From Thioclava sp. JE_KL1 (GTDB lineage Bacteria; Pseudomonadota; Alphaproteobacteria; Rhodobacterales; Rhodobacteraceae), in assembly GCF_009296265.1 (NCBI RefSeq), contig NZ_WBJS01000007.1:186001-250000 (forward strand): a stretch of 64,000 nt of DNA, given 5' to 3'. Shown here in pieces: positions 26,243-34,980 of this stretch. The stretch's first letter is position 1. Each line of letters begins with the position of its first letter. A program made the translations under genes and the position numbers. Below the pieces are notes generated by a model. That model saw only the letters and a program-made list of their open reading frames with translations, was not told where the DNA came from and searched no databases.

Positions 26243-26725
26243 ATGTATCAGCTCGAACAAGAGACGGCGGAAGACTGGTGGGAAGTCGAGGCGCTCTATG
26301 ACCTCTGCTTCGCGCCGGGTCGCACGGCGCTGTCCTCCTACCGGCTGCGTGACGGGGTCGATCCGGTGCGCCCGCTTTGCCTCACGCTGCGCCAGGACGG
26401 CATCCTCGCGGCCGTGATCCGCTTCTGGCCGGTCAGGGTGGGCGGCAAGCGCGTGCTGCTGCTGGGGCCGATCGCGGTCCACCCGACGCGGCAGGGCGAA
26501 GGTCTGGGCGGAATCCTGATGCATGAAAGCCTCTCGCGCGCCGCCGATCTGGGCTGGGAGCGGGTGCTGCTGGTGGGCGACGCGCCCTATTACCAGCGCT
26601 TTGGATTTGCAAAGCTCGACGATGTCGAGATGCCGCCGCCCACCAACCCCGACCGCGTTCTGGGGCTCGAACTGGTGCCCGGTGCCTGGGAGGGCGTGCG
26701 CGGTCAGGTAGAGAAAGACGACTGA
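26243..26725 (+). CDS. GNAT N-acetyltransferase, YhbS-like
   Basis: The 160-residue protein is a single GNAT domain. The acetyl-CoA site lies in LLGPIAVHPTRQGEGLGGIL (about residues 74-93), and the C-terminal part VLLVGDAPYYQRFGFAKLDD is typical of YhbS-type acetyltransferases. The substrate is unknown. The GGAAAGGGG stretch upstream of ATG 26243 is a plausible ribosome-binding region. It lies about 50 bases upstream of the EcsC-family gene and may be co-transcribed with it. Confidence 0.85.
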   Translation: MYQLEQETAEDWWEVEALYDLCFAPGRTALSSYRLRDGVDPVRPLCLTLRQDGILAAVIRFWPVRVGGKRVLLLGPIAVHPTRQGEGLGGILMHESLSRAADLGWERVLLVGDAPYYQRFGFAKLDDVEMPPPTNPDRVLGLELVPGAWEGVRGQVEKDD

Positions 26726-26776
26726 TTGTCGAAGTGCCTCCGCCGCCCCATATCAGGGAAAGGCAAGGAGGCGATG

Positions 26777-27529
26777 ATGGCAGATATTCTTCCCCCCGTG
26801 AGCGACCCGGCGATTCTGGGTCAGCTCGACTCGCTCGCGAAACGTCACCGCGCGGCGGGCGGCGTGGTGATGCAGGTGATCGGCTATATCGGAGGCTCTG
26901 CCGAGGGGCTCTTGGGCAAATTGCCCACCCCGGTCCGCAATGGGCTCGACGGGGCGACGGAACGCGCGTTGTCAGGCGCGATGACCGCGGCTGAGCGCTC
27001 GCGCGGGATCGTCTCGGACCGGCCCGACTGGATGAACCGCACGCTGACCACCGCGATGGGGGCTGCGGGCGGTGTCGGGGGCCTGGGCAGTTCGCTCGCG
27101 GAATTGCCTTTCACGGTCACCATGCTGCTGCGCGCGATCCAAGGCATCGCCGCCGAGCACGGCTTCGACCCGGCGTCCGAGGAAGTGCGGCTGGAATGCC
27201 TGCGGGTCTTCGCCTCTGCCGGGCCGCTCGAGGACGATGATGGGATGGATCTGAGCTTCCTTGCCGCGCGCGCCACCATCACCGGGCCGAGCCTGAAATC
27301 GCTGATCGCCAAGGTCGCGCCGCGCCTGTCGATCGTGCTGGGCCAGAAGCTTGCGGCTCAGGCGGCCCCGGTTCTTGGCGCAGTCGCAGGCGCGGCCGTC
27401 AACTACGCCTTCACCAGCTATTATCAGGAAATCGCTCGCGTCCATTTCGGCCTCAAGCGCCTTGCGCGCGACACCGGCACCGATGAGGGCGTTCTGCGCG
27501 AGGAGTTGGTGGCCCGCATCGCCAAGTGA
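26777..27529 (+). CDS. EcsC-family protein
   Basis: The 250-residue protein matches the EcsC family in layout: a mostly helical protein with glycine-rich hydrophobic stretches (TAMGAAGGVGGLGSSLAELP; AAPVLGAVAGAAVNYAFTSY) and TVTMLLRAIQGIAAEHGFDP between them. It ends with YYQEIARVHFGLKRLARD. The family is named after Bacillus EcsC, whose function is not settled; membrane association is likely. AAGGAGG lies two bases before ATG 26774 and five before ATG 26777, so I prefer the second. The substrate and role are unknown. Confidence 0.82.
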   Translation: MADILPPVSDPAILGQLDSLAKRHRAAGGVVMQVIGYIGGSAEGLLGKLPTPVRNGLDGATERALSGAMTAAERSRGIVSDRPDWMNRTLTTAMGAAGGVGGLGSSLAELPFTVTMLLRAIQGIAAEHGFDPASEEVRLECLRVFASAGPLEDDDGMDLSFLAARATITGPSLKSLIAKVAPRLSIVLGQKLAAQAAPVLGAVAGAAVNYAFTSYYQEIARVHFGLKRLARDTGTDEGVLREELVARIAK

Positions 27530-27566
27530 TCGAAGCGTCGCGCCTCTGGCCAATGTCGGATGCCTC

Positions 27567-27660
27567 CGGCGGGCATATTTAGACCAAGAGGAAGGAAAGC
27601 CGTTCTTCCTCTTGGCGAAAATATCCCGGGGGGCTCCGAAGGAGCGTGGCAGCGCCCCCT
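27567..27660. repeat. Intergenic GC-hairpin element, inverted pair, copy C
   Basis: A left half (GGCGGGCATATTT, then CCAAGAGGAAG at 27584-27594) faces a right half in opposite orientation (CTTCCTCTTGG at 27605-27615, AAATATCCCGGGGGG, then a degenerate GC stem ending in GCGCCCCCT). The two tails form an 11-base perfect stem with a ten-base loop. It lies between the converging EcsC and GMC oxidoreductase genes and may act as a bidirectional terminator. Confidence 0.75.
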
Positions 27661-27668
27661 CCGAACCC

Positions 27669-29264
27669 TCAGCCCTTCGCGTCTTCGAGGATCATCTGCG
27701 CCGCCTTCTCGGCGATCATCATCGTCGGCGCGTTGGTGTTGCCCGAGGTGATCGTCGGCATCACCGAGGCATCCGCGATGCGCAGTCCTTTCAGCGCTTT
27801 CAACCGCAGCCGCGAGTCCACCACCGCGCCGTCATCGGAGCCCATCCGGCAGGTGCCGACGGGGTGGAAGATCGTGGTGCCGATATCGCCCGCCGCTTTC
27901 ACGAGATCCGCCTCGGTCTGATAGTCCGGGCCGGGTTTGTATTCCTCGGGTTTGTATTTCGCGAAAGCGGGTTGCGAGGCGACGCGGCGGACCTGCCGGA
28001 TCGCTTCGGCGGCGACGCGGCGGTCGCCCTCGGTCGAGAGGTAATTCGGCGCAATCTCGGGATGGGCGCGGAAATCGGGTGAGGTGATATGCACATGGCC
28101 GCGGCTTTCGGGGCGCAGGTTGCACACGCTCGCCGTCATGCCGGGGAACGGGTGGACCGCATCGCCGAACTTGTCGAGGCTCACAGGCTGGACGTGATAT
28201 TCCAGATCGGGCGTTTCCTTCTCGGGGAAGCTGCGCGTGAAGATGCCAGCTTGCGAGGGCGACATCGACATCGGACCCGAGCGGAACAGCGCATATTCCA
28301 TGCCGATCTTCGCCTTGCCCCAGAGGGTTGAGGACATGGTGTTGAGGCTTTTGACGCCCGAGACCTTGTAGATGAGGCGCAGTTGCAGGTGGTCCTGCAG
28401 GTTCTCGCCCACGCCATCGACCTCGGCCACCGGGGTGATCCCATGCTCGGACAGCACGTCACCGCGCCCGATCCCCGACAGCTCGAGGATCTGCACCGAG
28501 CCGACCGAACCGGCGGAGAGGACGGTTTCGCCCGCCTTCACGTCATGGCTCTGGCCGTTCTGATTGTAGCGGATGCCGACGACGCGGCCCTCCTCGATCA
28601 GGAGCTTCTCGACCTGCGCATTGGTCTCGATCCGCAGGTTGGGGCGTTTCATCGCGGGTCTCAGGAAGGCTTTCACCGCGCTCCAGCGCCAGCCGGCTTT
28701 CTGCGTGACGTGGAAATAACCGCCGCCCTCGTTGGTGCCGGTGTTGAAATCGTCGGTGCGCGGGAAGCCGGCCTCTTCGGCAGCCTCGAGGAAGGTGTCG
28801 AGAATCTCCCAGCGCACGCGGGCTTCCTCCACCCGCAATTCGCCGCCCGCGCCGTGCAGGTCGCTCTCGCCGCGATAGAAATCTTCCTGCTTCTTGAACA
28901 GCGGCAGCACGTCGTCCCAGCTCCAGCCGGGATTGCCCGACTGCGCCCACATATCGTAATCGCGCGCCTGACCGCGCATGTAGATCATGCCGTTGATCGA
29001 GGAGCAGCCGCCAAGGATACGCCCGCGGGGATAGAGCAACTCGCGCCCGTTCAGCCCGGCATCGGCTTTCGACTTATAGCCCCAATCGGTGCGCGGATTG
29101 CCGATGCAGTACAGATAGCCCACCGGGATATGCACCCAGTGGTAATTGTCGCGCCCGCCTGCTTCGAGCAGCAGCACCTTGTTCTTCGGATCCTCCGACA
29201 GGCGGTTCGCCAGAACGCAGCCTGCGCTGCCGCCGCCGACCACGATATAATCGTATTGCTCCAT
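27669..29264 (-). CDS. GMC-family FAD oxidoreductase
   Basis: The 531-residue flavoprotein has the FAD Rossmann motif at the N-terminus ([20 protein letters not shown]), the GMC signature 1 region ([19 protein letters not shown], about residues 78-96) and signature 2 ([15 protein letters not shown]). The C-terminal catalytic region contains HPVGTCRMG and [17 protein letters not shown]. Members oxidise alcohols, for example choline, alkanols or polyethylene glycol. The similarity is general, and without betB, betI or betC next to it I do not call it betA. GGGAGG precedes ATG 29264. The frame stays open 990 bases further upstream, antisense to waaA; that part is not coding. It is divergent from waaA. 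Confidence 0.9.
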   Translation of the reverse strand: MEQYDYIVVGGGSAGCVLANRLSEDPKNKVLLLEAGGRDNYHWVHIPVGYLYCIGNPRTDWGYKSKADAGLNGRELLYPRGRILGGCSSINGMIYMRGQARDYDMWAQSGNPGWSWDDVLPLFKKQEDFYRGESDLHGAGGELRVEEARVRWEILDTFLEAAEEAGFPRTDDFNTGTNEGGGYFHVTQKAGWRWSAVKAFLRPAMKRPNLRIETNAQVEKLLIEEGRVVGIRYNQNGQSHDVKAGETVLSAGSVGSVQILELSGIGRGDVLSEHGITPVAEVDGVGENLQDHLQLRLIYKVSGVKSLNTMSSTLWGKAKIGMEYALFRSGPMSMSPSQAGIFTRSFPEKETPDLEYHVQPVSLDKFGDAVHPFPGMTASVCNLRPESRGHVHITSPDFRAHPEIAPNYLSTEGDRRVAAEAIRQVRRVASQPAFAKYKPEEYKPGPDYQTEADLVKAAGDIGTTIFHPVGTCRMGSDDGAVVDSRLRLKALKGLRIADASVMPTITSGNTNAPTMMIAEKAAQMILEDAKG

Positions 29265-29405
29265 AAGCCCCTCCCGAACTGCGCCTCCGGGCAAGACTTT
29301 CGCAAGCTGCCGCCCGGGAAACAAGGCCATGGACCGTTCATTCGCGCAAAGTCGCTTTGCGAAAACGCAAGGAGGGGCTTGCCTGTGAGGGGGGTGATCC
29401 GTTCT

Positions 29406-30641
29406 ATGGCGCAAATCTCGCCGGAGCCTTTCATGGTCCTTTACCGCCTTCTCGTCAGTATCGCGAGCCTGCCTGTTCTGGCGGCGCTGCTCTGGCGTGT
29501 GCTGCGCGGGCGGGAAAGCCGGGCCGCTTTGGTGGAGCGATTGGGCGGCGGGGAGGCCGCGCCGCGCCGTCTGTGGCTGCATGCGGCTTCGAACGGAGAG
29601 CTGACCTCCGCCAAGCCTTTGATCGATGCGCTGCTCGCGGCAGATCCCGCGTCGCAGCTGTTGGTGACGGTGAACACGGTGACGGCGCGCGAGCTGGGAC
29701 AGGGCTGGGCCGATCCGCGCATCGCGATCCGCATGGCCCCGCTCGATCATCGCGCCGTGCTGCGGCGGTTTCTGTCGCGACACGATCCCCGCGCGCTGGT
29801 CGTGATCGAGAATGAGCTTTGGCCGAACCGCATGGCGCTGATGGCCGATGCGAAGCGATCGATCTTCGTGATCGGGGCGCGGATGTCGGCCCGCTCTGCG
29901 GCGCGCTGGGCGAAAATCGGGATGGCGCAGCCGATGATCGCCCAGATCACCGCACTCTCGGCGCAGGATGCGGGATCCGAGGCGCGGTTCCTCGACCTTG
30001 GTCTGCCGCGCGACCGACTTTTGCCGCCCGCCAATCTCAAGACGGCGATCACCGTCGCGCCCGGCACGCCGCTCGACTGGCCGCGCAGCGATACGGTGTT
30101 GGCCGCCTCGACCCATGAGGGGGAAGACGCGCCGATCCTTGCCGCCTTCGCGAAGGCGCGCGCGCGCCGCGCCGGCCTGCGCCTGATCCTCGCCCCGCGC
30201 CATCCGCGCCGTGCGCCTGAAATCGCGGCGCTGATCGCCAAGGCCGGGCTGCGCCATACCTCCCGCTCGAAGGACGAGCTTCCGACGGCGGAGGTCTATC
30301 TGGCCGATACGCTGGGCGAGATGGGTCGCTGGTATGCCAGCGCAGGCCTGTGTTTCGTGGGCGGCTCACTCGTCGAAAAGGGCGGCCATACCCCCTATGA
30401 GCCCGCAGGCTTCGGCTGCGCTTTGCTGCACGGTCCCGATGTCGCGAATTTCGCCGAGGCCTTTGCCGCGCTCGATGCGGCAGGCGGGGCGCGGCTTTGC
30501 GAAACCGAAGCCGATCTTGCGACCGCTTTCACCACGATTGACGCCGACGCGCAGGCCGAAATGGCGCGCGCCGCACTGGAAGCTCTTGGCCCGCCAGCCG
30601 ATGTCGAAAGCCTTGCAAAGGCGCTCCTCGCACGGCTCTGA
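29406..30641 (+). CDS. waaA: 3-deoxy-D-manno-octulosonic acid (Kdo) transferase
   Basis: The 411-residue glycosyltransferase adds Kdo to lipid IVA in the inner membrane for lipopolysaccharide. It has one N-terminal membrane segment ([19 protein letters not shown]), a Glycos_transf_N domain with [20 protein letters not shown], then [11 protein letters not shown]. The family signature [18 protein letters not shown] lies near residue 320. Typical enzymes are about 420 residues. I chose ATG 29406; ATG 29433, with GGAG at good spacing, and GTG 29385 are alternatives. An even longer open frame to 28383 is antisense to the GMC gene and rejected. It is followed by the DUF1178 gene 67 bases on. Confidence 0.9.
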   Translation: MAQISPEPFMVLYRLLVSIASLPVLAALLWRVLRGRESRAALVERLGGGEAAPRRLWLHAASNGELTSAKPLIDALLAADPASQLLVTVNTVTARELGQGWADPRIAIRMAPLDHRAVLRRFLSRHDPRALVVIENELWPNRMALMADAKRSIFVIGARMSARSAARWAKIGMAQPMIAQITALSAQDAGSEARFLDLGLPRDRLLPPANLKTAITVAPGTPLDWPRSDTVLAASTHEGEDAPILAAFAKARARRAGLRLILAPRHPRRAPEIAALIAKAGLRHTSRSKDELPTAEVYLADTLGEMGRWYASAGLCFVGGSLVEKGGHTPYEPAGFGCALLHGPDVANFAEAFAALDAAGGARLCETEADLATAFTTIDADAQAEMARAALEALGPPADVESLAKALLARL

Positions 30642-30708
30642 GCCACTGCGACGCGCTTGCATCGCGGCGCGAAACGCTTATTTCCATATGCATCCGGGAG
30701 ATGCAGAC

Positions 30709-31143
30709 ATGATCCGTTATACGCTGCAATGCGAGAATGAGCACCGCTTCGACAGTTGGTTCCCCTCGGCCTCCGGGTTCGAGGCGCTCAAATCCGCAGG
30801 CCAGCTGGAATGTGCGATCTGCGGTTCGAAAAAGGTCGAGAAATCGCTGATGGCGCCGCCTGTCGCACAGACGCGCAAGACGGGCGAGCCCGCCGCCGAA
30901 CGCCCCCTTTCGCAGCCGCAATCCGAGGCCGAACAGGCCCTCGCCGCGATGCGTCGCGAGATCGAGAAGAATTCCGATTACGTCGGCATGAACTTCGCCA
31001 CCGAAGCGCGCGCCATGCACGAAGGCACCGCCAAGAAACGTGCGATCCACGGCGAGGCGAAGCCCGAAGAGGCACGCAAGATGCTCGAGGACGGGCTGCC
31101 GGTCCTGCCGCTGCCCTTCCTGTCGACTCGCAAGACGAACTGA
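30709..31143 (+). CDS. DUF1178 family protein
   Basis: The 144-residue protein begins MIRYTLQCENEHRFDSWF, typical of DUF1178. An early cysteine (C8) and a later pair (CAICGS, about residues 37-42) suggest a small zinc-ribbon-like N-terminus. The middle is polar and glutamine/alanine-rich, and the C-terminal half (NSDYVGMNFATEARAMHEG, then IHGEAKPEEARKMLEDGLPV) is the conserved core. The function of the family is unknown. ATG 30709 fits the family N-terminus; an in-frame ATG at 30688 would add seven residues. It follows waaA in the same direction. Confidence 0.85.
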   Translation: MIRYTLQCENEHRFDSWFPSASGFEALKSAGQLECAICGSKKVEKSLMAPPVAQTRKTGEPAAERPLSQPQSEAEQALAAMRREIEKNSDYVGMNFATEARAMHEGTAKKRAIHGEAKPEEARKMLEDGLPVLPLPFLSTRKTN

Positions 31144-31157
31144 CCATTTTCGCTCTT

Positions 31158-31206
31158 TCCAAATATCCCGGGGTGAATTCGCAATAGCGAAGAGGGGCAG
31201 CGCCCC
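31158..31206 (-). repeat. Intergenic GC-hairpin element, copy D
   Basis: In inverted orientation: TTCCAAATATCCCGGGG, then a degenerate spacer and a GGGGC-AGC-GCCCC stem (31194-31206). The CCAAG tail is worn (CGCTCTTTCC). It is the most diverged copy, between the DUF1178 gene and lysC. Confidence 0.65.
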
Positions 31207-31299
31207 AGCGCCGATCTGAGACCCTCGAAACGCCAAATCTCTTGCGCGGCCCAACGGCTTGAGCTAGCAGAGGCCCGACTCTGCCCAAGGGGGATTTCC

Positions 31300-32553
31300 A
31301 TGCCCATTCTGGTGATGAAATTCGGCGGCACTTCCGTCGCCGATCTCGACCGGATCGCCAACGCCGCCGAAAAGGTGAAGCGCGAAGTCGAACGCGGTTA
31401 CGATGTCATCGTGATTGTCTCGGCGATGTCGGGCAAGACCAATGAACTCGTCAACTGGGTCGAGACGACCTCGCCGCTCTATGACGCGCGCGAATATGAC
31501 GCCGTGGTCGCCTCGGGCGAGAATATCACGGCCGGTCTGATGTCGCTGCGCCTGCAGGAGATGGGTGTCTCCGCGCGCAGCTGGCAGGGCTGGCAGGTGC
31601 CGATCAACACGACCTCGGCGCATGGCGCAGCGCGCTTCGTGTCGATCCCGCGCGAAAATCTCGACCAGAAATTCTCCGAAGGCTTCAAGGTTGCGGTGAT
31701 CGCGGGCTTCCAGGGGCTTTCGCCGGAAAACCGGATCACCACGCTCGGCCGGGGCGGCTCGGACACGACCGCCGTGGCTTTCGCCGCCGCCTTCGGCGCG
31801 GAGCGTTGCGACATCTACACCGATGTCGACGGCATCTACACCACCGACCCGCGCGTCTCCTCCAAGGCGCGCAAGCTCGACCGCATCGCCTTCGAGGAGA
31901 TGCTGGAACTCGCGAGCCTCGGGGCGAAGGTTCTGCAAACCCGCTCGGTCGAGCTCGCGATGCGCTACAAGGTGCCGCTGCGCGTGTTAAGCTCCTTCGA
32001 GGAAACCACGGAGAATTCGGGCACTCTGGTCTGCGACGAGGATAAAATCATGGAATCGAAAGTTGTCTCCGGCGTCGCCTTTTCCCGCGACGAAGCGAAA
32101 ATGACCCTCGTGACGGTCGAAGACCGCCCCGGTATCGCCAGCGCGATCTTCGGGCCGCTCGCGGATGCGGGGGTGAATGTCGACATGATCGTCCAGAACA
32201 TCTCCGAGCGTCAGGCCGAACACGAGGTCAAGGTCACCGACATGACCTTCTCCTGCCCGGTCAATCAGGTCGCCCGCGCCCGCAAGGCGATGGAAGACGC
32301 CCGCGACGCCGGGCTGATCAAATTCGACGAACTGGTCGCCGACGAAGACGTGGCAAAGATTTCCGTCGTGGGCATCGGTATGCGCTCCCACGCGGGGGTC
32401 GCGGCGAAGATGTTCAAGGCGCTGGCCGCTGAAAACGTCAACATCAAGGTTATCGCTACGTCGGAAATCAAGATTTCGGTGCTGGTCGACCGCAAATATC
32501 TGGAACTGGCGGTTCAGGCCCTGCATGATGCCTTCGAACTCGACAAGGCCTGA
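31300..32553 (+). CDS. lysC: Aspartate kinase
   Basis: The 417-residue enzyme phosphorylates aspartate as the first step towards lysine, threonine, methionine and diaminopimelate. The kinase domain begins with the diagnostic KFGGTSVADLDRI and contains TTLGRGGSDTTAVAFAAAF and CDIYTDVDGIYTTDPR (about residues 168-187). Two ACT domains follow (about 265-400), typical of a feedback-inhibited single-subunit enzyme. It is the general aspartokinase; a second, ectoine-linked copy lies at 48287. GGGGGATTTCC precedes ATG 31300. It is followed by ptsP, an adjacency common in Rhodobacteraceae. Confidence 0.96.
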   Translation: MPILVMKFGGTSVADLDRIANAAEKVKREVERGYDVIVIVSAMSGKTNELVNWVETTSPLYDAREYDAVVASGENITAGLMSLRLQEMGVSARSWQGWQVPINTTSAHGAARFVSIPRENLDQKFSEGFKVAVIAGFQGLSPENRITTLGRGGSDTTAVAFAAAFGAERCDIYTDVDGIYTTDPRVSSKARKLDRIAFEEMLELASLGAKVLQTRSVELAMRYKVPLRVLSSFEETTENSGTLVCDEDKIMESKVVSGVAFSRDEAKMTLVTVEDRPGIASAIFGPLADAGVNVDMIVQNISERQAEHEVKVTDMTFSCPVNQVARARKAMEDARDAGLIKFDELVADEDVAKISVVGIGMRSHAGVAAKMFKALAAENVNIKVIATSEIKISVLVDRKYLELAVQALHDAFELDKA

Positions 32554-32593
32554 GTAACCCGAAGGGCCGCAGCAACAGGGGCAACCTGCGCGG

Positions 32594-34837
32594 ATGGTGG
32601 AACTGAGCGAAAGTGATAGTCGCACGCTGTTGCGACGCCTGCGCGATACGCTGGCCACGGAGGGCGACGGGCAGGACCGGCTCAATCACATCACGCAGAT
32701 CATTGCGGATTCGATGGGCACCGAAGTGTGCTCGATCTACCTGTTCCGCGATCCCGAAACGCTCGAGCTTTGCGCAACCGAAGGCCTGAAGGCAGAGGCT
32801 GTCCACCACACGCGGATGCGGCTGGGCGAGGGTCTCGTGGGCCGCGTGGCGCGGTCGGGCCGTCCGATCAACTCTGCCGATGCGCCCTCCGAGCCGGGCT
32901 TCCGCTACATGCCGGAGACGGGCGAAGAGATCTATTCCAGCTTCGTCGGCGTGCCGATCCAGCGGGTGGGCGAGAAGCTGGGCGTTCTGGTCGTGCAGTC
33001 GAAGGACGAGCGCAGCTTCTCGGATGACGAGCTTTACGGGCTCGAGGTCGTCGCGATGGTGCTGGCGGAGATGACCGAGCTGGGCGCCTTCACAGGAGGC
33101 GAGAATTCCGAGATCGGCGCGACGCATCGCTTCCCGGTCATGTTCCGCGGTGCGACGGGTCAGGAGGGCGCCGCCGAGGGCCGCGTCTGGCTGCACGAGC
33201 CGCGCGTCGTCGTGACGAACCCGGTGGCCGAAGACCCCGAGGCCGAGGCTGCGCGCCTCGAAGAGGCGATCACCGAACTGCGCGGCAAGATCGACGAGAT
33301 GCTGGCCAGCCCGACCCTGATCGACAAGGATCAGCGGCAGGTGCTGGAGACCTTCAAGATGCTCGCGGCCTCCAAGGGCTGGAAGCGGCGGATGCTTGAA
33401 GACATCACCGCAGGTCTTTCTGCCGAAGCCGCAGTCGAGAAAGAACAGAACGCGGCGCGCGACCGGATGCGCAAGGCGCCCGATCCCTACCTGCGCGAAC
33501 GGCTCAACGATCTCGATGACCTGTCGAACCGCTTGCTGCGGCAGCTGACGGGGCAGGGCAGCGATACCGGGGCCGAGATGCCGGAGAACCCGGTGCTGGT
33601 GGCGCGCAATATCGGCCCGGCGGAACTGCTCGACTATGACCGCAAGCTCAAGGGTGTGGTGCTGGAGGAAGGCTCCGTCGGCTCGCATGCCGCGATTGTC
33701 ACCCGCGCGCTCTCGATCCCGCTGGTGATCCATGCGGGCCGGATCACGGCGGAGGCGCTGAACGGCGACCCGATCCTCGTCGACGGCGATCAGGGCGTGG
33801 TGCATCTGCGCCCCGAGGAAAGCGTCGCGCACGCCTTCCGCGACAAGATCGCGATGCAGGCGGAGGCGCAGAAACGCTACGCCTCGTTGCGCGACCAGCC
33901 CGCGATAGACAAATCGGGCCAGACCGTCTCGCTGATGATGAATGCGGGGCTGATGGCGGATCTGCCTTCGCTGAAGGGCTCCGGCGCTGATGGTGTGGGC
34001 CTGTTCCGCACCGAGCTGCAATTCCTGACCCGCACCAAGGTGCCGCGCCGCAACGAGCTGGTGCAGCTCTACAAGCGGGTGATGGATGCCGCCGACGGCA
34101 AGCGGGTGAATTTCCGCACGCTCGATATCGGCTCCGACAAGGTCGTGCCCTACATGAAGCCGCAGGACGAGCCGAACCCCGCGATGGGCTGGCGCGCGCT
34201 GCGGGTGGGGCTCGACAAGCCGGGGATCCTGCGGATGCAGCTGCAGGCGCTGCTGCGCGCCGCCGACGGTCGCCCGACCTCAATCATGTTCCCCTTCATC
34301 GCGCTGCCCGAGGAATTCTACGCCGCGCGCGACACGCTGCTGCGGGTGCGCGACCGCGAGGCGCAGCTGGGCCGCACCGTGCCCGAGGAGCTGCGCATCG
34401 GGGCGATGCTGGAAACCCCGAGCCTCGGTTTCGCCCCCGACAGCTTCTACCGCGATTGCGATTTCATCTCGATCGGCGGCAACGACCTGAAGCAGTTCTT
34501 CTTCGCCGCCGACCGCGAGAATGAACGGGTGCGCCGCCGCTACGATACGCTCGACGGGTCGTTCCTGAACTTCCTCGAACGGATCATCGCGCGCTGCGCC
34601 GTTTCGGACACCCATCTCAGCTTCTGCGGCGAGGATGCGGGCCGCCCGATCGAGTCGCTGACCTTCGCGGCGCTCGGTATCCGCACGCTCTCGATGCGGC
34701 CCGCGTCGATCGGCCCGGTCAAACACCTGATCCGCCGCGCCGATCTGGGCGAGCTGCGGCAGGTGATCCAACAGGCGCGCAACGCTGGCCAATCCAGCGT
34801 GCGCCCCGCCGTGACGAGCTACCTCGCGCATCTCTGA
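32594..34837 (+). CDS. ptsP: Phosphoenolpyruvate-protein phosphotransferase EI-Ntr
   Basis: The 747-residue protein is enzyme I of the nitrogen PTS, which passes phosphate from PEP to NPr for regulation rather than sugar uptake. An N-terminal GAF domain (about residues 15-160; MGTEVCSIYLFRDPETLELC, then GLVGRVARSGRPINSADAPS) is the mark of EI-Ntr. The swivelling phosphohistidine domain has His365 in GSVGSHAAIVTRALSIP. The C-terminal PEP-binding barrel (about 455-735) contains GVGLFRTELQFL, FRTLDIGSDK and FISIGGNDLKQFF. GAF domains of this enzyme can sense small molecules such as glutamine. The gene lies 40 bases after lysC. Confidence 0.95.
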   Translation: MVELSESDSRTLLRRLRDTLATEGDGQDRLNHITQIIADSMGTEVCSIYLFRDPETLELCATEGLKAEAVHHTRMRLGEGLVGRVARSGRPINSADAPSEPGFRYMPETGEEIYSSFVGVPIQRVGEKLGVLVVQSKDERSFSDDELYGLEVVAMVLAEMTELGAFTGGENSEIGATHRFPVMFRGATGQEGAAEGRVWLHEPRVVVTNPVAEDPEAEAARLEEAITELRGKIDEMLASPTLIDKDQRQVLETFKMLAASKGWKRRMLEDITAGLSAEAAVEKEQNAARDRMRKAPDPYLRERLNDLDDLSNRLLRQLTGQGSDTGAEMPENPVLVARNIGPAELLDYDRKLKGVVLEEGSVGSHAAIVTRALSIPLVIHAGRITAEALNGDPILVDGDQGVVHLRPEESVAHAFRDKIAMQAEAQKRYASLRDQPAIDKSGQTVSLMMNAGLMADLPSLKGSGADGVGLFRTELQFLTRTKVPRRNELVQLYKRVMDAADGKRVNFRTLDIGSDKVVPYMKPQDEPNPAMGWRALRVGLDKPGILRMQLQALLRAADGRPTSIMFPFIALPEEFYAARDTLLRVRDREAQLGRTVPEELRIGAMLETPSLGFAPDSFYRDCDFISIGGNDLKQFFFAADRENERVRRRYDTLDGSFLNFLERIIARCAVSDTHLSFCGEDAGRPIESLTFAALGIRTLSMRPASIGPVKHLIRRADLGELRQVIQQARNAGQSSVRPAVTSYLAHL

Positions 34838-34889
34838 GCGGGGCAGGTGCGTTGCCCCTCTTTCCTCCGAAATTCACGATCAAAATGAA

Positions 34890-34965
34890 TTGGGCCAAGG
34901 CGAAGCTCTGACACTTCGCCTTGGCCCAAATATCCCGCGGGGGTCTGGGGGCGCGAAGCCCCCAG
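34890..34965 (-). repeat. Intergenic GC-hairpin element, copy E, with 16-base inverted repeat
   Basis: A perfect 16-base inverted repeat (TTGGGCCAAGGCGAAG at 34890-34905, its complement at 34914-34929, loop of eight) overlaps the tail of a repeat copy in inverted orientation: CTTCGCCTTGG, CCCAAATATCCCGCGGGGG, then the stem CTGGGGGC-GCGAA-GCCCCCAG (34945-34965). It lies between the convergent ptsP and RND transporter genes and could serve as terminator for both. Confidence 0.8.
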
Positions 34966-34980
34966 CCTTGTTTTCATGCG

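Noticed and set aside
28383-29405. Upstream extension of the waaA frame
   Set aside because: It is antisense to the GMC oxidoreductase gene and has no family similarity. Kdo transferase begins at about 29406.
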